Below are positions 1 through 5,527 of a DNA stretch of 7,655 nucleotides, one piece after another. The DNA lies in assembly GCA_946615295.1 (NCBI GenBank), contig CAMOHL010000030.1, forward strand, positions 1 to 7,655. Reading direction: 5' to 3'. The translations under genes were made by a program, and so were the position numbers. Every line of letters begins with the position of its first letter. Within the stretch, counting starts at the first letter, position 1. Source of the stretch: an uncultured Clostridia bacterium. Its GTDB lineage: Bacteria > Bacillota > Clostridia > Christensenellales > UBA1242. Under the pieces are notes generated by a model. That model did not search any database. It worked only from the letters and a program-made list of their open reading frames with translations, and was not told the origin of the DNA.

Positions 1-91
1 CAATTCTTATTGCATTGACACAACAAAAGAAGATTTTATGCTTCAAGTTGGAAAGGGCACAATTTTCAATGTTCAAAACAAATTAAATTAA
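1..91 (+). CDS. C-terminal end of an unidentified protein (partial)
   Basis: Reading from position 2, 29 sense codons run without interruption to a TAA at 89-91. The other two forward frames are soon closed. The translation ends in VGKGTIFNVQNKLN, and its codon choice (AAA, GAA, ATT, GTT) resembles that of the neighbouring genes. A probable terminator hairpin follows 17 bases after the stop, which fits a gene end. Too little is present to name a family. The window boundary cuts the gene, so its start and length are unknown. It could be a chance open stretch, but the downstream hairpin makes a real gene end more likely. Confidence 0.5.
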   Translation, partial: NSYCIDTTKEDFMLQVGKGTIFNVQNKLN

Positions 92-99
92 AAATTTAC

Positions 100-175
100 A
101 AAAAAATCACAAAAATTGCTAGTTTTTTGGCAAAAATTTGTGTTTTTTTTATATTTTTTTAAAATTTTTAAAAAA
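100..175. other. Run of A/T tracts at about helical spacing
   Basis: Runs of five to eight A or T residues are centred near 103, 113, 125.5, 134, 146.5, 157 and 167. The mean interval is about 10.7 bases, close to one helical turn. Tracts in phase like this are expected to curve DNA. The stretch includes the terminator and lies upstream of the ywaF-like promoter. The very low GC content makes some phasing likely by chance. Confidence 0.35.
108..150 (+). terminator. Probable intrinsic terminator of the upstream partial gene
   Basis: The arms CACAAA (108-113) and TTTGTG (137-142) pair perfectly. A second four-pair segment (TTGC 116-119 with GCAA 130-133) lies inside, separated by an A-rich internal loop, and the apical loop is about 10 bases. 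Eight consecutive T residues (143-150) follow at once. The stem is weak and AT-rich, so this is a probable rather than certain terminator. Confidence 0.5.
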
Positions 176-255
176 TCTTTAATATTACCAAAATATTTTT
201 CAAGCCTTAAAACTTCTAAATTTTTTGTCAAAAAATTTGTTCGCTGTTTTTTTGT

Positions 256-284
256 TTTACTTTTTTTGTTTCATCTTATATAAT
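256..284 (+). promoter_or_regulatory. Promoter of the ywaF-like/yhhN-like operon
   Basis: A consensus -10 box TATAAT (279-284) lies 17 bases after a partial -35 box TTTACT (256-261). Transcription would start near 290, giving a leader of about 40 bases that carries the AAAGGA ribosome binding site of the first gene. The -10 match is exact. The -35 match is only four of six. Confidence 0.5.
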
Positions 285-329
285 ATGTATGTTTAATTTT
301 TTAAATAATTTTACAAAGGATGATTTATT

Positions 330-1142
330 ATGAATTGGTTTGAAAAGTTTTTAGTTAGTTTAACAGCAACAATGAAAACTCCAACAAACTATGGTTGGTT
401 TCATTTGATGTTTGTTGCAATTGCAATCACATCAATTGTTTTGCTTTGTGTGTTTGCAAGAAATGTCAAAGACAAAACTTTTAGAAGAATTGTTCTGGGC
501 TGTTGGATTGTTATGCTTGTGCTTGAAATATACAAGCAAATATTTTATGCTACACTCGAAGTAAGTGGCGACACTTTGATATGGAATTATAAATGGGGCA
601 ACTTCCCATTCCAACTTTGCTCAACACCTCTATATCTACTTCCATTTGTTGCATTTATGAAAGACGGAAAAGTTAGAGACAGCATTATCTCCTTCCTTTG
701 CACATTTGCTATGTTTGGAGGACTTGTTGTGTTTGTGTTCCCAAATGATGTGTTTGTAAGTATGATAGGAATAAACATTCAAACAATGATACATCATGGA
801 ATGCAAATTGTTTTAGGTATTTTTATGATGGTTTATTTTAGAAATAAACTAAACTGGAAATTCTATTTGAAAGGCACAATCGTTTTTGGAATTTCAGTTT
901 GTATTGCATTAACACTTAATACCATTATGCACTATGCAATAACTCAAAGTTTCAATATGTTCTACATTGGACCTTTTATAAAATGTCATTTGCCTATTTT
1001 GTCAAATATATGGTCGAGTGTGCCTTATGTTGTATTCTTGATGATATATATTTTGGGCTTTACTGCTGCTGCAGCAATCATGTTTATGATTCAATATTAT
1101 ATAATCAAAGGTGTGCAAAAGAGAAAAAATGGAAACAAATAA
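330..1142 (+). CDS. YwaF/TMEM164-like polytopic membrane protein (TIGR02206-type)
   Basis: This 270-residue protein is almost wholly hydrophobic, with about seven membrane segments (roughly residues 24-43, 52-72, 95-110, 117-137, 152-170, 180-200 and 230-255). It resembles the YwaF family of Firmicutes, which I associate with eukaryotic TMEM164. Two family-like motifs stand out: NFPFQLCSTPLYLLPF, with Cys97, and TMIHHGMQ, with His155 and His156. TMEM164 is reported to be a cysteine-dependent acyltransferase that moves a fatty acyl chain onto ether lysophospholipids. From memory its essential Cys and His are 58 residues apart, the same as Cys97 to His155 here. That supports an acyl-transfer role but does not prove it. 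The start follows AAAGGA at 315-320. The 3' end overlaps the next membrane-protein gene, so the two are co-translated. No bacterial substrate is known to me. Confidence 0.75.
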   Translation: MNWFEKFLVSLTATMKTPTNYGWFHLMFVAIAITSIVLLCVFARNVKDKTFRRIVLGCWIVMLVLEIYKQIFYATLEVSGDTLIWNYKWGNFPFQLCSTPLYLLPFVAFMKDGKVRDSIISFLCTFAMFGGLVVFVFPNDVFVSMIGINIQTMIHHGMQIVLGIFMMVYFRNKLNWKFYLKGTIVFGISVCIALTLNTIMHYAITQSFNMFYIGPFIKCHLPILSNIWSSVPYVVFLMIYILGFTAAAAIMFMIQYYIIKGVQKRKNGNK

Positions 1143-1857
1143 AACAAACAAATTGTCAGTTGCCACTATTTTGGCATTTTTGACAATAGAAGCTATATTT
1201 CTTGTTTTGATATTGTGGGGGCCATCTAAATATACAAATGTTTTTGAATTTTCATCAATCGTGATTGTGTTTTTGTTTTCAATAATATTTTTTGCAAAAT
1301 CAAAAAACAACATTTTGACAGAAGTTGCACTACTGTTTACAATGATTGCTGATTTGTTTTTGGAAATTGTAAACCCTATGATTCAAACCATTGCAATGAC
1401 ATCGTTTTTGATTGTTCAACTTTGCTATTTTGTTAGACTATTGTTTGAATTGAAAACAAAAAAATGGCAATTGATAAACTTAATTATAAGAGTCGCAGTC
1501 GTTTTGATTGCAGAGATAATAACAATAGTTGTTTTGAAAGATAAATTTGATTATTTGAGTTGTGTTTCAATTTGCTACTTTTCAAATTTGCTTATGAACA
1601 TAGTTTTGGCTTTTGTGGAATTTAAAAAATCACCACTCTTTGCTTTTGGTTTATTACTGTTTTTGGGTTGTGATATATTTATAGGGCTTCAATGTGCGAA
1701 TGGTGTTTATATTGACATACCAACAACATCAACTATTTACAAAATTGTCTTTGCACCATTTAACATTGCTTGGCTGTGCTACCTGCCATCTCAAACTTTG
1801 ATTGCTATGAGCATTGCAAATCCACACAAAAAGCCATTTGAATTTAAACTTAAATAA
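1129..1857 (+). CDS. YhhN/TMEM86-like membrane protein (lysoplasmalogenase family)
   Basis: This 242-residue protein has about eight membrane segments (near residues 11-31, 38-56, 63-80, 86-106, 113-136, 142-164, 168-188 and 203-228). Three spaced motifs match the YhhN/TMEM86 pattern: LLFTMIADLFLEI (Asp75; family GD), GLLLFLGCDIFIGLQ (Asp182; family SD) and CYLPSQTLIA (Tyr218, Gln222; family YYxxQxLI). Characterised members hydrolyse the vinyl-ether bond of lysoplasmalogens, releasing an aldehyde and a glycerophospho-alcohol. The Asp residues expected to matter are kept, although the small residues before them differ (Ala and Cys for Gly and Ser), so the assignment is by pattern and not certain. 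The ATG at 1129 overlaps the previous gene by 14 bases and has a weak AAGAG site. A GTG at 1111, in the same frame, would add six residues. A strong terminator lies about 80 bases downstream. Confidence 0.65.
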   Translation: METNKTNKLSVATILAFLTIEAIFLVLILWGPSKYTNVFEFSSIVIVFLFSIIFFAKSKNNILTEVALLFTMIADLFLEIVNPMIQTIAMTSFLIVQLCYFVRLLFELKTKKWQLINLIIRVAVVLIAEIITIVVLKDKFDYLSCVSICYFSNLLMNIVLAFVEFKKSPLFAFGLLLFLGCDIFIGLQCANGVYIDIPTTSTIYKIVFAPFNIAWLCYLPSQTLIAMSIANPHKKPFEFKLK

Positions 1858-1863
1858 AAAATT

Positions 1864-1920
1864 GTTTGTTGGTAATATTTTCAAAAACAATATTTTGTGT
1901 TTTGTTTTTGTATAACAAAC
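1864..1920. repeat. Long AT-rich imperfect inverted repeat downstream of the yhhN-like gene
   Basis: Two nested pairs of arms face each other: GTTTGTT (1864-1870) with AACAAAC (1914-1920), and CAAAAACAA (1882-1890) with TTGTTTTTG (1902-1910) around an 11-base loop. An RNA covering it could fold into a long hairpin just before the terminator. The sequence is of low complexity, so the pairing may be incidental. Confidence 0.35.
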
Positions 1921-1933
1921 TAAATTATAAAAT

Positions 1934-1966
1934 AAAAAAGCACTTTGATTTAAAGTGCTTTTTTTT
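1934..1966. terminator. Bidirectional intrinsic terminator
   Basis: The arms GCACTTT (1940-1946) and AAAGTGC (1952-1958) pair perfectly around the loop GATTT. A-tracts and T-tracts on either side (1934-1939 and 1959-1966) extend the stem and give a U-tail in both directions. It would end the membrane-protein operon on the plus strand and the small TM2-like gene on the minus strand, whose stop is at 1982. Confidence 0.9.
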
Positions 1967-1981
1967 CACGATTTTTTGCTA

Positions 1982-2209
1982 TTAAACATTAAGCAATCTC
2001 ATAATTCTGTGGTTAACAATCATAAATACTATATCGAGAATCCAGATGATGTTCCATCCCAAAACCAATCTTAGGATGCCTGCAACAATCTTTCCTTCTT
2101 GAAATCTTGTTATTGCTCCACAAAGCCATGATGTAACTGGAATGATTGCAAGAATCAAACTAACAATCCAGCTCAAACCAAAATAATCTTTGCTAACTTT
2201 CTTTGCCAT
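1982..2209 (-). CDS. Small two-helix membrane protein, TM2-like
   Basis: This 75-residue protein starts MAKKVSKDYFG and has two hydrophobic segments (about residues 11-33 and 42-64) with a short polar turn between them. The core RFQEGK, GILRLVLGW and WILDIVFMI resembles the TM2 domain pattern (RFYxGK, then a glycine-rich helix ending in WxxD). The usual glycine-rich first helix is not clear, so the family call is tentative. An ATG three codons upstream (2218) touches the ribosome binding site AAAAGGAG (2219-2226) with no spacer. The ATG at 2209 is nine bases from it and is preferred. The gene is monocistronic, with its own promoter and terminator. Function is unknown; TM2 proteins are mostly uncharacterised small membrane proteins. 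Confidence 0.7.
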   Translation of the reverse strand: MAKKVSKDYFGLSWIVSLILAIIPVTSWLCGAITRFQEGKIVAGILRLVLGWNIIWILDIVFMIVNHRIMRLLNV

Positions 2210-2240
2210 TTTGTTCATCTCCTTTTGTTGATATATTTAT

Positions 2241-2269
2241 ATTATACTCTTTTTGTTTTTAGAACACAA
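2241..2269 (-). promoter_or_regulatory. Promoter of the TM2-like gene
   Basis: On the minus strand an exact -10 box TATAAT (plus coordinates 2241-2246) lies 17 bases after TTGTGT (2264-2269), a half-matching -35 box. Transcription would begin near 2234, leaving a short leader that includes the AAAAGGAG site. The promoter is divergent from that of the 349-residue gene. Confidence 0.5.
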
Positions 2270-2365
2270 ACAAAAAAATATTTTTTTAGATTTTTTCTGT
2301 TATTTCTCAATTTTGATGGCAAATGTTTTATTTTTGTTCAATCAAAAAATGCAAACAATTCAATA

Positions 2366-2393
2366 TTGACAATTTTTTTGAATATGATATAAT
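2366..2393 (+). promoter_or_regulatory. Strong extended -10 promoter for the 349-residue gene
   Basis: A perfect TTGACA (2366-2371) and a perfect TATAAT (2388-2393) are 16 bases apart, with a TG one base before the -10 box. The -10 box ends seven bases before the ATG at 2401, so the transcript should begin at or within a base or two of that ATG. The 12 bases ATATGATATAAT also occur in the rplJ promoter. Confidence 0.8.
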
Positions 2394-2400
2394 GAATTGT

Positions 2401-3450
2401 ATGATAAAAGATATTGTTATAGAAAGCAAAAAAATATCAAGATGCCTTCCAAAAGATTGGGATTTGAAAGGTAAAAGATATCCACTTTTATATTATTTAG
2501 AATTTTCTAAGTATGTTGAATCTATGTATAGTCATCTTCTAGACATAAAAAAGTATTACGAAAAAGATTTTAATGAAGACAATACTTACACAATTCAAGA
2601 ATATATTGACTTGTTTAATGTGATAACAAGAAAGTTGACAGTTCTTCTCGCAACAGATGATGTTATAAAAAAGATTGGAAAGTTTGGATTTTTTAGTCCT
2701 AAAGATAGTTTTTGTGTAACCAGTGTATTTGACTTACAAAAACTAGACAAAAAGGCTTTTAAAATATCAGAAGATGGTTCTGTTGTTGGATTTAATGATG
2801 AGATTTACAAAAAAGTTGAACCACTAGTCAAAAAAATATTTATGATTGAAAAAATGTGCTCATTCACAACAAGAAAGTTTTGGGCAAAAGAAATAACCGA
2901 CATAAAAGATTTTTGTGTAAACAAACCATACAAAATTTTGGCAAGAGTTGTTTTCCCAGACAATTGGAGAGCAACAAAAGAAGAAAAAGAAGTTAGAAAT
3001 TACTACAAAAACAAGATATACACTTCTGCATCAATTATTGATGAAAAACATACTAATAATCTTTTTATGTATTATGACTGGAAACACGAAAAAGCTGCAA
3101 TCTTGATTTTGTCTTATGACGAAAACAACTTTGTTTGTGCAAACTATTTTGACTCTATGAGCGAAGAATACATCAACAACAAAAATCCATTGTTTCAACC
3201 AACAGAGCATAGTGATGTGTTTAAGGTTGACGAAACAACCATTGATGATCGCAAACACGAATTCTATTCAAATGCAACAGAAATTGCAACTCCAAAAGGT
3301 ATTTTGAACAATATTATGGAGTGTTCTGAAGTAAACTTGAAAAATCCAAAAGTTGTTGGAGTTATTGCACCAAATGCTTTGAGTATAAATTTTGCAAAAA
3401 AAGAAGCAGAAAAGAGAAATGTTCCAGTTTTCTATACAAGAATTCATTGA
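2401..3450 (+). CDS. Unrecognised 349-residue protein, predicted leaderless
   Basis: I do not recognise this family. The protein is soluble-looking, rich in Lys, Asp and aromatic residues, with no signal peptide or membrane helix. Residues 1-170 look mainly helical. Residues 176-265 contain alternating hydrophobic strands (KILARVVF, AAILILSYD, NNFVCANYF). The C-terminal third has motifs that look conserved (NATEIATPKGILNNIM near 291-306, PKVVGVIAPNALSINFA near 316-332, and a final VPVFYTRIH). The last part could be a small alpha/beta unit, but this is a guess. The frame is open back to 2323. However, the promoter lies inside that extension and the upstream ATG at 2392 overlaps the -10 box, so 2401 is the credible start. 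No Shine-Dalgarno sequence is present. It is transcribed alone and ends at a shared terminator. Confidence 0.85.
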   Translation: MIKDIVIESKKISRCLPKDWDLKGKRYPLLYYLEFSKYVESMYSHLLDIKKYYEKDFNEDNTYTIQEYIDLFNVITRKLTVLLATDDVIKKIGKFGFFSPKDSFCVTSVFDLQKLDKKAFKISEDGSVVGFNDEIYKKVEPLVKKIFMIEKMCSFTTRKFWAKEITDIKDFCVNKPYKILARVVFPDNWRATKEEKEVRNYYKNKIYTSASIIDEKHTNNLFMYYDWKHEKAAILILSYDENNFVCANYFDSMSEEYINNKNPLFQPTEHSDVFKVDETTIDDRKHEFYSNATEIATPKGILNNIMECSEVNLKNPKVVGVIAPNALSINFAKKEAEKRNVPVFYTRIH

Positions 3451-3490
3451 TGAAGCATTTGGCTTGTTTGACAATTAAAAATAATATGAA

Positions 3491-3524
3491 AAGAGTGATT
3501 GACACATTTCAATCACTCCTTTTT
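3491..3524. terminator. Bidirectional intrinsic terminator
   Basis: The ten-base arms GAGTGATTGA (3493-3502) and TCAATCACTC (3509-3518) pair perfectly around a six-base loop. A short T run (3520-3524) follows on the plus strand. The minus strand reads into TTTT and then ATTATTTTTAA. It ends the 349-residue gene and the DUF1540-like gene, and its T-tract touches the latter's stop codon at 3523-3525. Confidence 0.9.
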
Positions 3525-3843
3525 ATTCTTCCATAAATGTTCCACAATATCCAATTTTATCGTTTTCCAAAACCGTTATGCCATTTGCGTTGCACTTGCC
3601 ATTTTTGTTGAAAATACAATTTGCATAACAATCCACACACAGTTTGTCATCATGTGAAAAATCGCCAATTTCCGGTGCAATTTCAAACATATTTTTGCTG
3701 ACATCTTGCAAATTTTTGCTGGATTTTTCAAAATCTCTATCATAGGTTTGACAATCGGTGTTTTTTGCAACATGAATTTCTTTTGCCTTGCAAGCATAAT
3801 GATTGTTGTGTTTGCAGTTTGTTTTGTTACATCTAATATCCAT
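3523..3843 (-). CDS. Cysteine-rich protein with two DUF1540-like modules
   Basis: This 106-residue protein carries two cysteine modules joined by a polar linker. Module 1 (residues 5-34) has Cys5, Cys10, Cys18 and Cys31, with the stretch YACKAKEIHV typical of DUF1540. Module 2 (residues 69-103) has Cys72, Cys76, Cys84 and Cys100, with GKCNANGITV and the ending CGTF, plus an extra Cys69. The spacing (C-x3/4-C-x7-C-x12/15-C) suggests metal binding, probably zinc, but this has not been shown to my knowledge. DUF1540 proteins are common in Clostridia and Bacilli and their role is unclear. The ATG at 3843 has GGGAG (3850-3854) six bases away. An upstream in-frame ATG at 3876 has no comparable site. 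No convincing promoter was found. Confidence 0.8.
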   Translation of the reverse strand: MDIRCNKTNCKHNNHYACKAKEIHVAKNTDCQTYDRDFEKSSKNLQDVSKNMFEIAPEIGDFSHDDKLCVDCYANCIFNKNGKCNANGITVLENDKIGYCGTFMEE

Positions 3844-3938
3844 AAATATCTCCCACAATAATTGTTTGCAAAACAAAAAAAGTTATACAACAAATTGCAA
3901 TCAACATTTTGTATATCAGTCAGAGCAATTTAAAAAAC

Positions 3939-3953
3939 TAAAGACTGTCTTTA
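3939..3953. promoter_or_regulatory. Perfect inverted repeat next to the rplI promoter (candidate operator)
   Basis: TAAAGAC and GTCTTTA are exact reverse complements separated by one T. The repeat ends four bases before the -35 box of the rplI promoter, in the divergent gap with the DUF1540-like gene. The position suits a regulator binding site. As RNA it would form a hairpin only if transcribed from further upstream. Confidence 0.4.
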
Positions 3954-3957
3954 TAAA

Positions 3958-3986
3958 TTGACAATTTTAACTTTATAATATAAAAT
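3958..3986 (+). promoter_or_regulatory. Promoter of the rplI-glycosyltransferase operon
   Basis: A perfect TTGACA (3958-3963) lies 17 bases before TAAAAT (3981-3986), part of the AT-rich stretch TATAATATAAAAT. TATAAA at 3979 with a 15-base spacer is an alternative. Transcription would begin about 20 bases upstream of the rplI start codon, inside or just before the leader that carries AAGGAG. Confidence 0.6.
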
Positions 3987-4013
3987 AACTATGTTAAAAA
4001 TAAGGAGTTTATT

Positions 4014-4457
4014 ATGAAAGTAATTCTACTACAAGACATTAAGGGAACAGGAAAAAAGGGAGATTTGGTTGATGTTAGTGATGGATTTGCACAAAACTTT
4101 TTGCTAAAACAAAAAAAGGCAAAAATTGCTGACAACACTGCAATCAATCAAAAGCAAATGAGCGACAAGGCAAAAGAATTTCACCACGAACAAGATTTGC
4201 AATCTGCAAGAGAGCTTGCTCAAAAATTGAAAGATGTGCTTTTGAAATTTGAAATGAAAGCAGGCGACAATGGCAAAATTTTTGGAAGCATAACATCAGC
4301 AGAAATTGCCGATGAACTCAAAAAACAAGGTTTTGAAATTTCAAAAAAACAAATTGTTTTGGATAGTCCAATCAAATTTGCAGGCAACTATACCGTTGAA
4401 GCAAAACTCTTTGTTGGAGTAACAGCAAAAATCAAGGTGGAAGTTAAAGTTATTTAA
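4014..4457 (+). CDS. rplI: 50S ribosomal protein L9
   Basis: The 147 residues match the usual L9 length of about 148-150 and are complete. The N-terminal domain has MKVILLQDIKGTGKKGDLVDV and the VSDGFAQNFLL segment that binds 23S rRNA. The usual Arg of the GYARNFL motif is Gln here. A long charged connecting helix spans about residues 45-75. The C-terminal domain carries GKIFGSITSAEIADEL and ends in an alternating beta segment. L9 sits at the base of the L1 stalk and helps maintain reading frame. AAGGAG (4002-4007) is six bases before the ATG. Usually rplI lies after rpsF-ssb-rpsR; here it is first in an operon with a glycosyltransferase and has its own promoter. Confidence 0.97.
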   Translation: MKVILLQDIKGTGKKGDLVDVSDGFAQNFLLKQKKAKIADNTAINQKQMSDKAKEFHHEQDLQSARELAQKLKDVLLKFEMKAGDNGKIFGSITSAEIADELKKQGFEISKKQIVLDSPIKFAGNYTVEAKLFVGVTAKIKVEVKVI

Positions 4458-4485
4458 CAAATTATATAGCTGTGGAAGAAAAATT

Positions 4486-5430
4486 ATGAACGAAAAAATA
4501 GATATACTTGTGCCAGTATACAATGTGAAAAAGTTTTTGACAAAATGCTTGGATTCACTTATAAACCAAACATACAAAAATATAAATATAATAATAAACG
4601 AAAATGGTTCCACTGATGGCAGTGAACAAATTGTTGAAGATTTTGCAAAAAAATATGAAAACATTAAGGTTTTTCATACTCCAAACGAAGGAAATATCAG
4701 CAAAGCAAGAAATTTTTTGCTATCCAAAATAGAATCAAAATATTTCACATTTTTTGACAGTGATGACTATGCCGAACCTGAATATATTGAAACACTTTAC
4801 AATTTGCTTGTTGAAAACAACTCTGATATGTCTATTTGCTCAATAAAAAGAGTTGCCGAAAACAAATCGGTCAATCTAAAAAAAATAAACAAAAAATTGA
4901 ATTCCGTTTTGCTTTTTGACAGACAAACAGCAATTGCAGAAATGATATCATCAAAACTATATTTTGGAAGTGTTTATGCAAAACTTATGAAAACCGAAAT
5001 GCTTGGTGAAATAAAGTTTGATGAAAACATACATTATGCAGAAGATTTGGACTTTTGTTTTAACATTATGCAAAATTGCAAAAATTTTGTTTTTACAAAC
5101 AAAAAACTTTATGCTTATGTTATAAGAAAAAATAGTATTGTAACAAGCAAGTTCAAGCCAAAAAAATTGACTGTTTTGGACTGCTACAATAGAATTATTG
5201 AAAAAGTCAAAGATGATGATGTTTTGACTGTTTGTGCAAAATCTATGAAAGGGCTTATTTCAACAGAACTACTCTACTATATTTGGAGAGATAAATATAA
5301 AGATAAGGAACTAAAAAAACTGTTAAAGCAAAACATAAAAGAAAGCATTCCTTTTATAAGAAAAAACAAAAGGTTGCCTTCTATATACAAAAAATTGCCA
5401 CTTGTTTGGTGGCTTACAAAATTGATGTAA
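4486..5430 (+). CDS. Family 2 (GT-A) glycosyltransferase
   Basis: This 314-residue protein has the GT2 order of motifs. The nucleotide-binding start DILVPVYNVKKFL (residues 6-18) comes first, followed by SLINQTYKNI (24-33). The loop ENGSTDGS (39-46) stands where DDGSTD is more usual. The segment GNISKARN (69-76) leads to the metal/sugar-nucleotide motif FFDSDDY (89-95, DxD at Asp91/Asp93). The acceptor-side acidic pair in YAEDLDFCF (184-192) comes after. It should move a sugar from a nucleotide sugar to a surface glycan or lipid-linked acceptor at the inner face of the membrane; the exact sugar cannot be read. No membrane helix is evident, and the C-terminus is basic and aromatic (WWLTKLM), suggesting peripheral membrane contact. 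It starts 28 bases after rplI with GGAAG (4474-4478) and no terminator between, so the two are probably co-transcribed. Confidence 0.92.
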   Translation: MNEKIDILVPVYNVKKFLTKCLDSLINQTYKNINIIINENGSTDGSEQIVEDFAKKYENIKVFHTPNEGNISKARNFLLSKIESKYFTFFDSDDYAEPEYIETLYNLLVENNSDMSICSIKRVAENKSVNLKKINKKLNSVLLFDRQTAIAEMISSKLYFGSVYAKLMKTEMLGEIKFDENIHYAEDLDFCFNIMQNCKNFVFTNKKLYAYVIRKNSIVTSKFKPKKLTVLDCYNRIIEKVKDDDVLTVCAKSMKGLISTELLYYIWRDKYKDKELKKLLKQNIKESIPFIRKNKRLPSIYKKLPLVWWLTKLM

Positions 5431-5486
5431 AAAAATCTACATAGAGTGAACTTTTCTGGTTCACTTTTTTTGTAGATTCTTTTTAT
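5431..5486. terminator. Compound terminator serving both converging operons
   Basis: An inner hairpin (AGTGAAC 5445-5451 with GTTCACT 5459-5465, seven-base loop) is followed by a T-tract (5465-5471), a standard terminator for the plus-strand glycosyltransferase. The inner hairpin and T-tract are enclosed by an outer stem AATCTAC (5434-5440) with GTAGATT (5472-5478). Reading the minus strand, the outer stem is followed by seven T residues, so it can also stop transcripts of the family 4 glycosyltransferase, whose stop is 150 bases away. Confidence 0.85.
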
Positions 5487-5527
5487 TATATTAAATTATT
5501 GTTTGTTACTTTATAATAATCAAAAAC

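Noticed and set aside
1002..1313. Minus-strand open frame across the junction of the two membrane-protein genes.
   Set aside because: It is antisense to two well-supported overlapping genes and lacks a start signal.
2323..2400. N-terminal extension of the 349-residue protein to an ATG at 2323.
   Set aside because: The stretch contains a perfect TTGACA/TATAAT promoter and the upstream ATGs have no ribosome binding site, so it is promoter DNA rather than coding sequence.
3576..3893. Second minus-strand frame overlapping the DUF1540-like gene.
   Set aside because: The alternative frame destroys the regular cysteine spacing, and the other frame has the GGGAG site.
3974..3979. Perfect TATAAT as the rplI -10 box.
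   Set aside because: It is only 10 bases from the TTGACA, too close for the holoenzyme; TAAAAT at 3981 gives a 17-base spacer. It could function only with another, unseen -35.
4341..4664. Minus-strand open frame opposite the rplI/GT2 junction.
   Set aside because: It is a shadow of two clear genes and is Phe-rich because the plus strand is A-rich.
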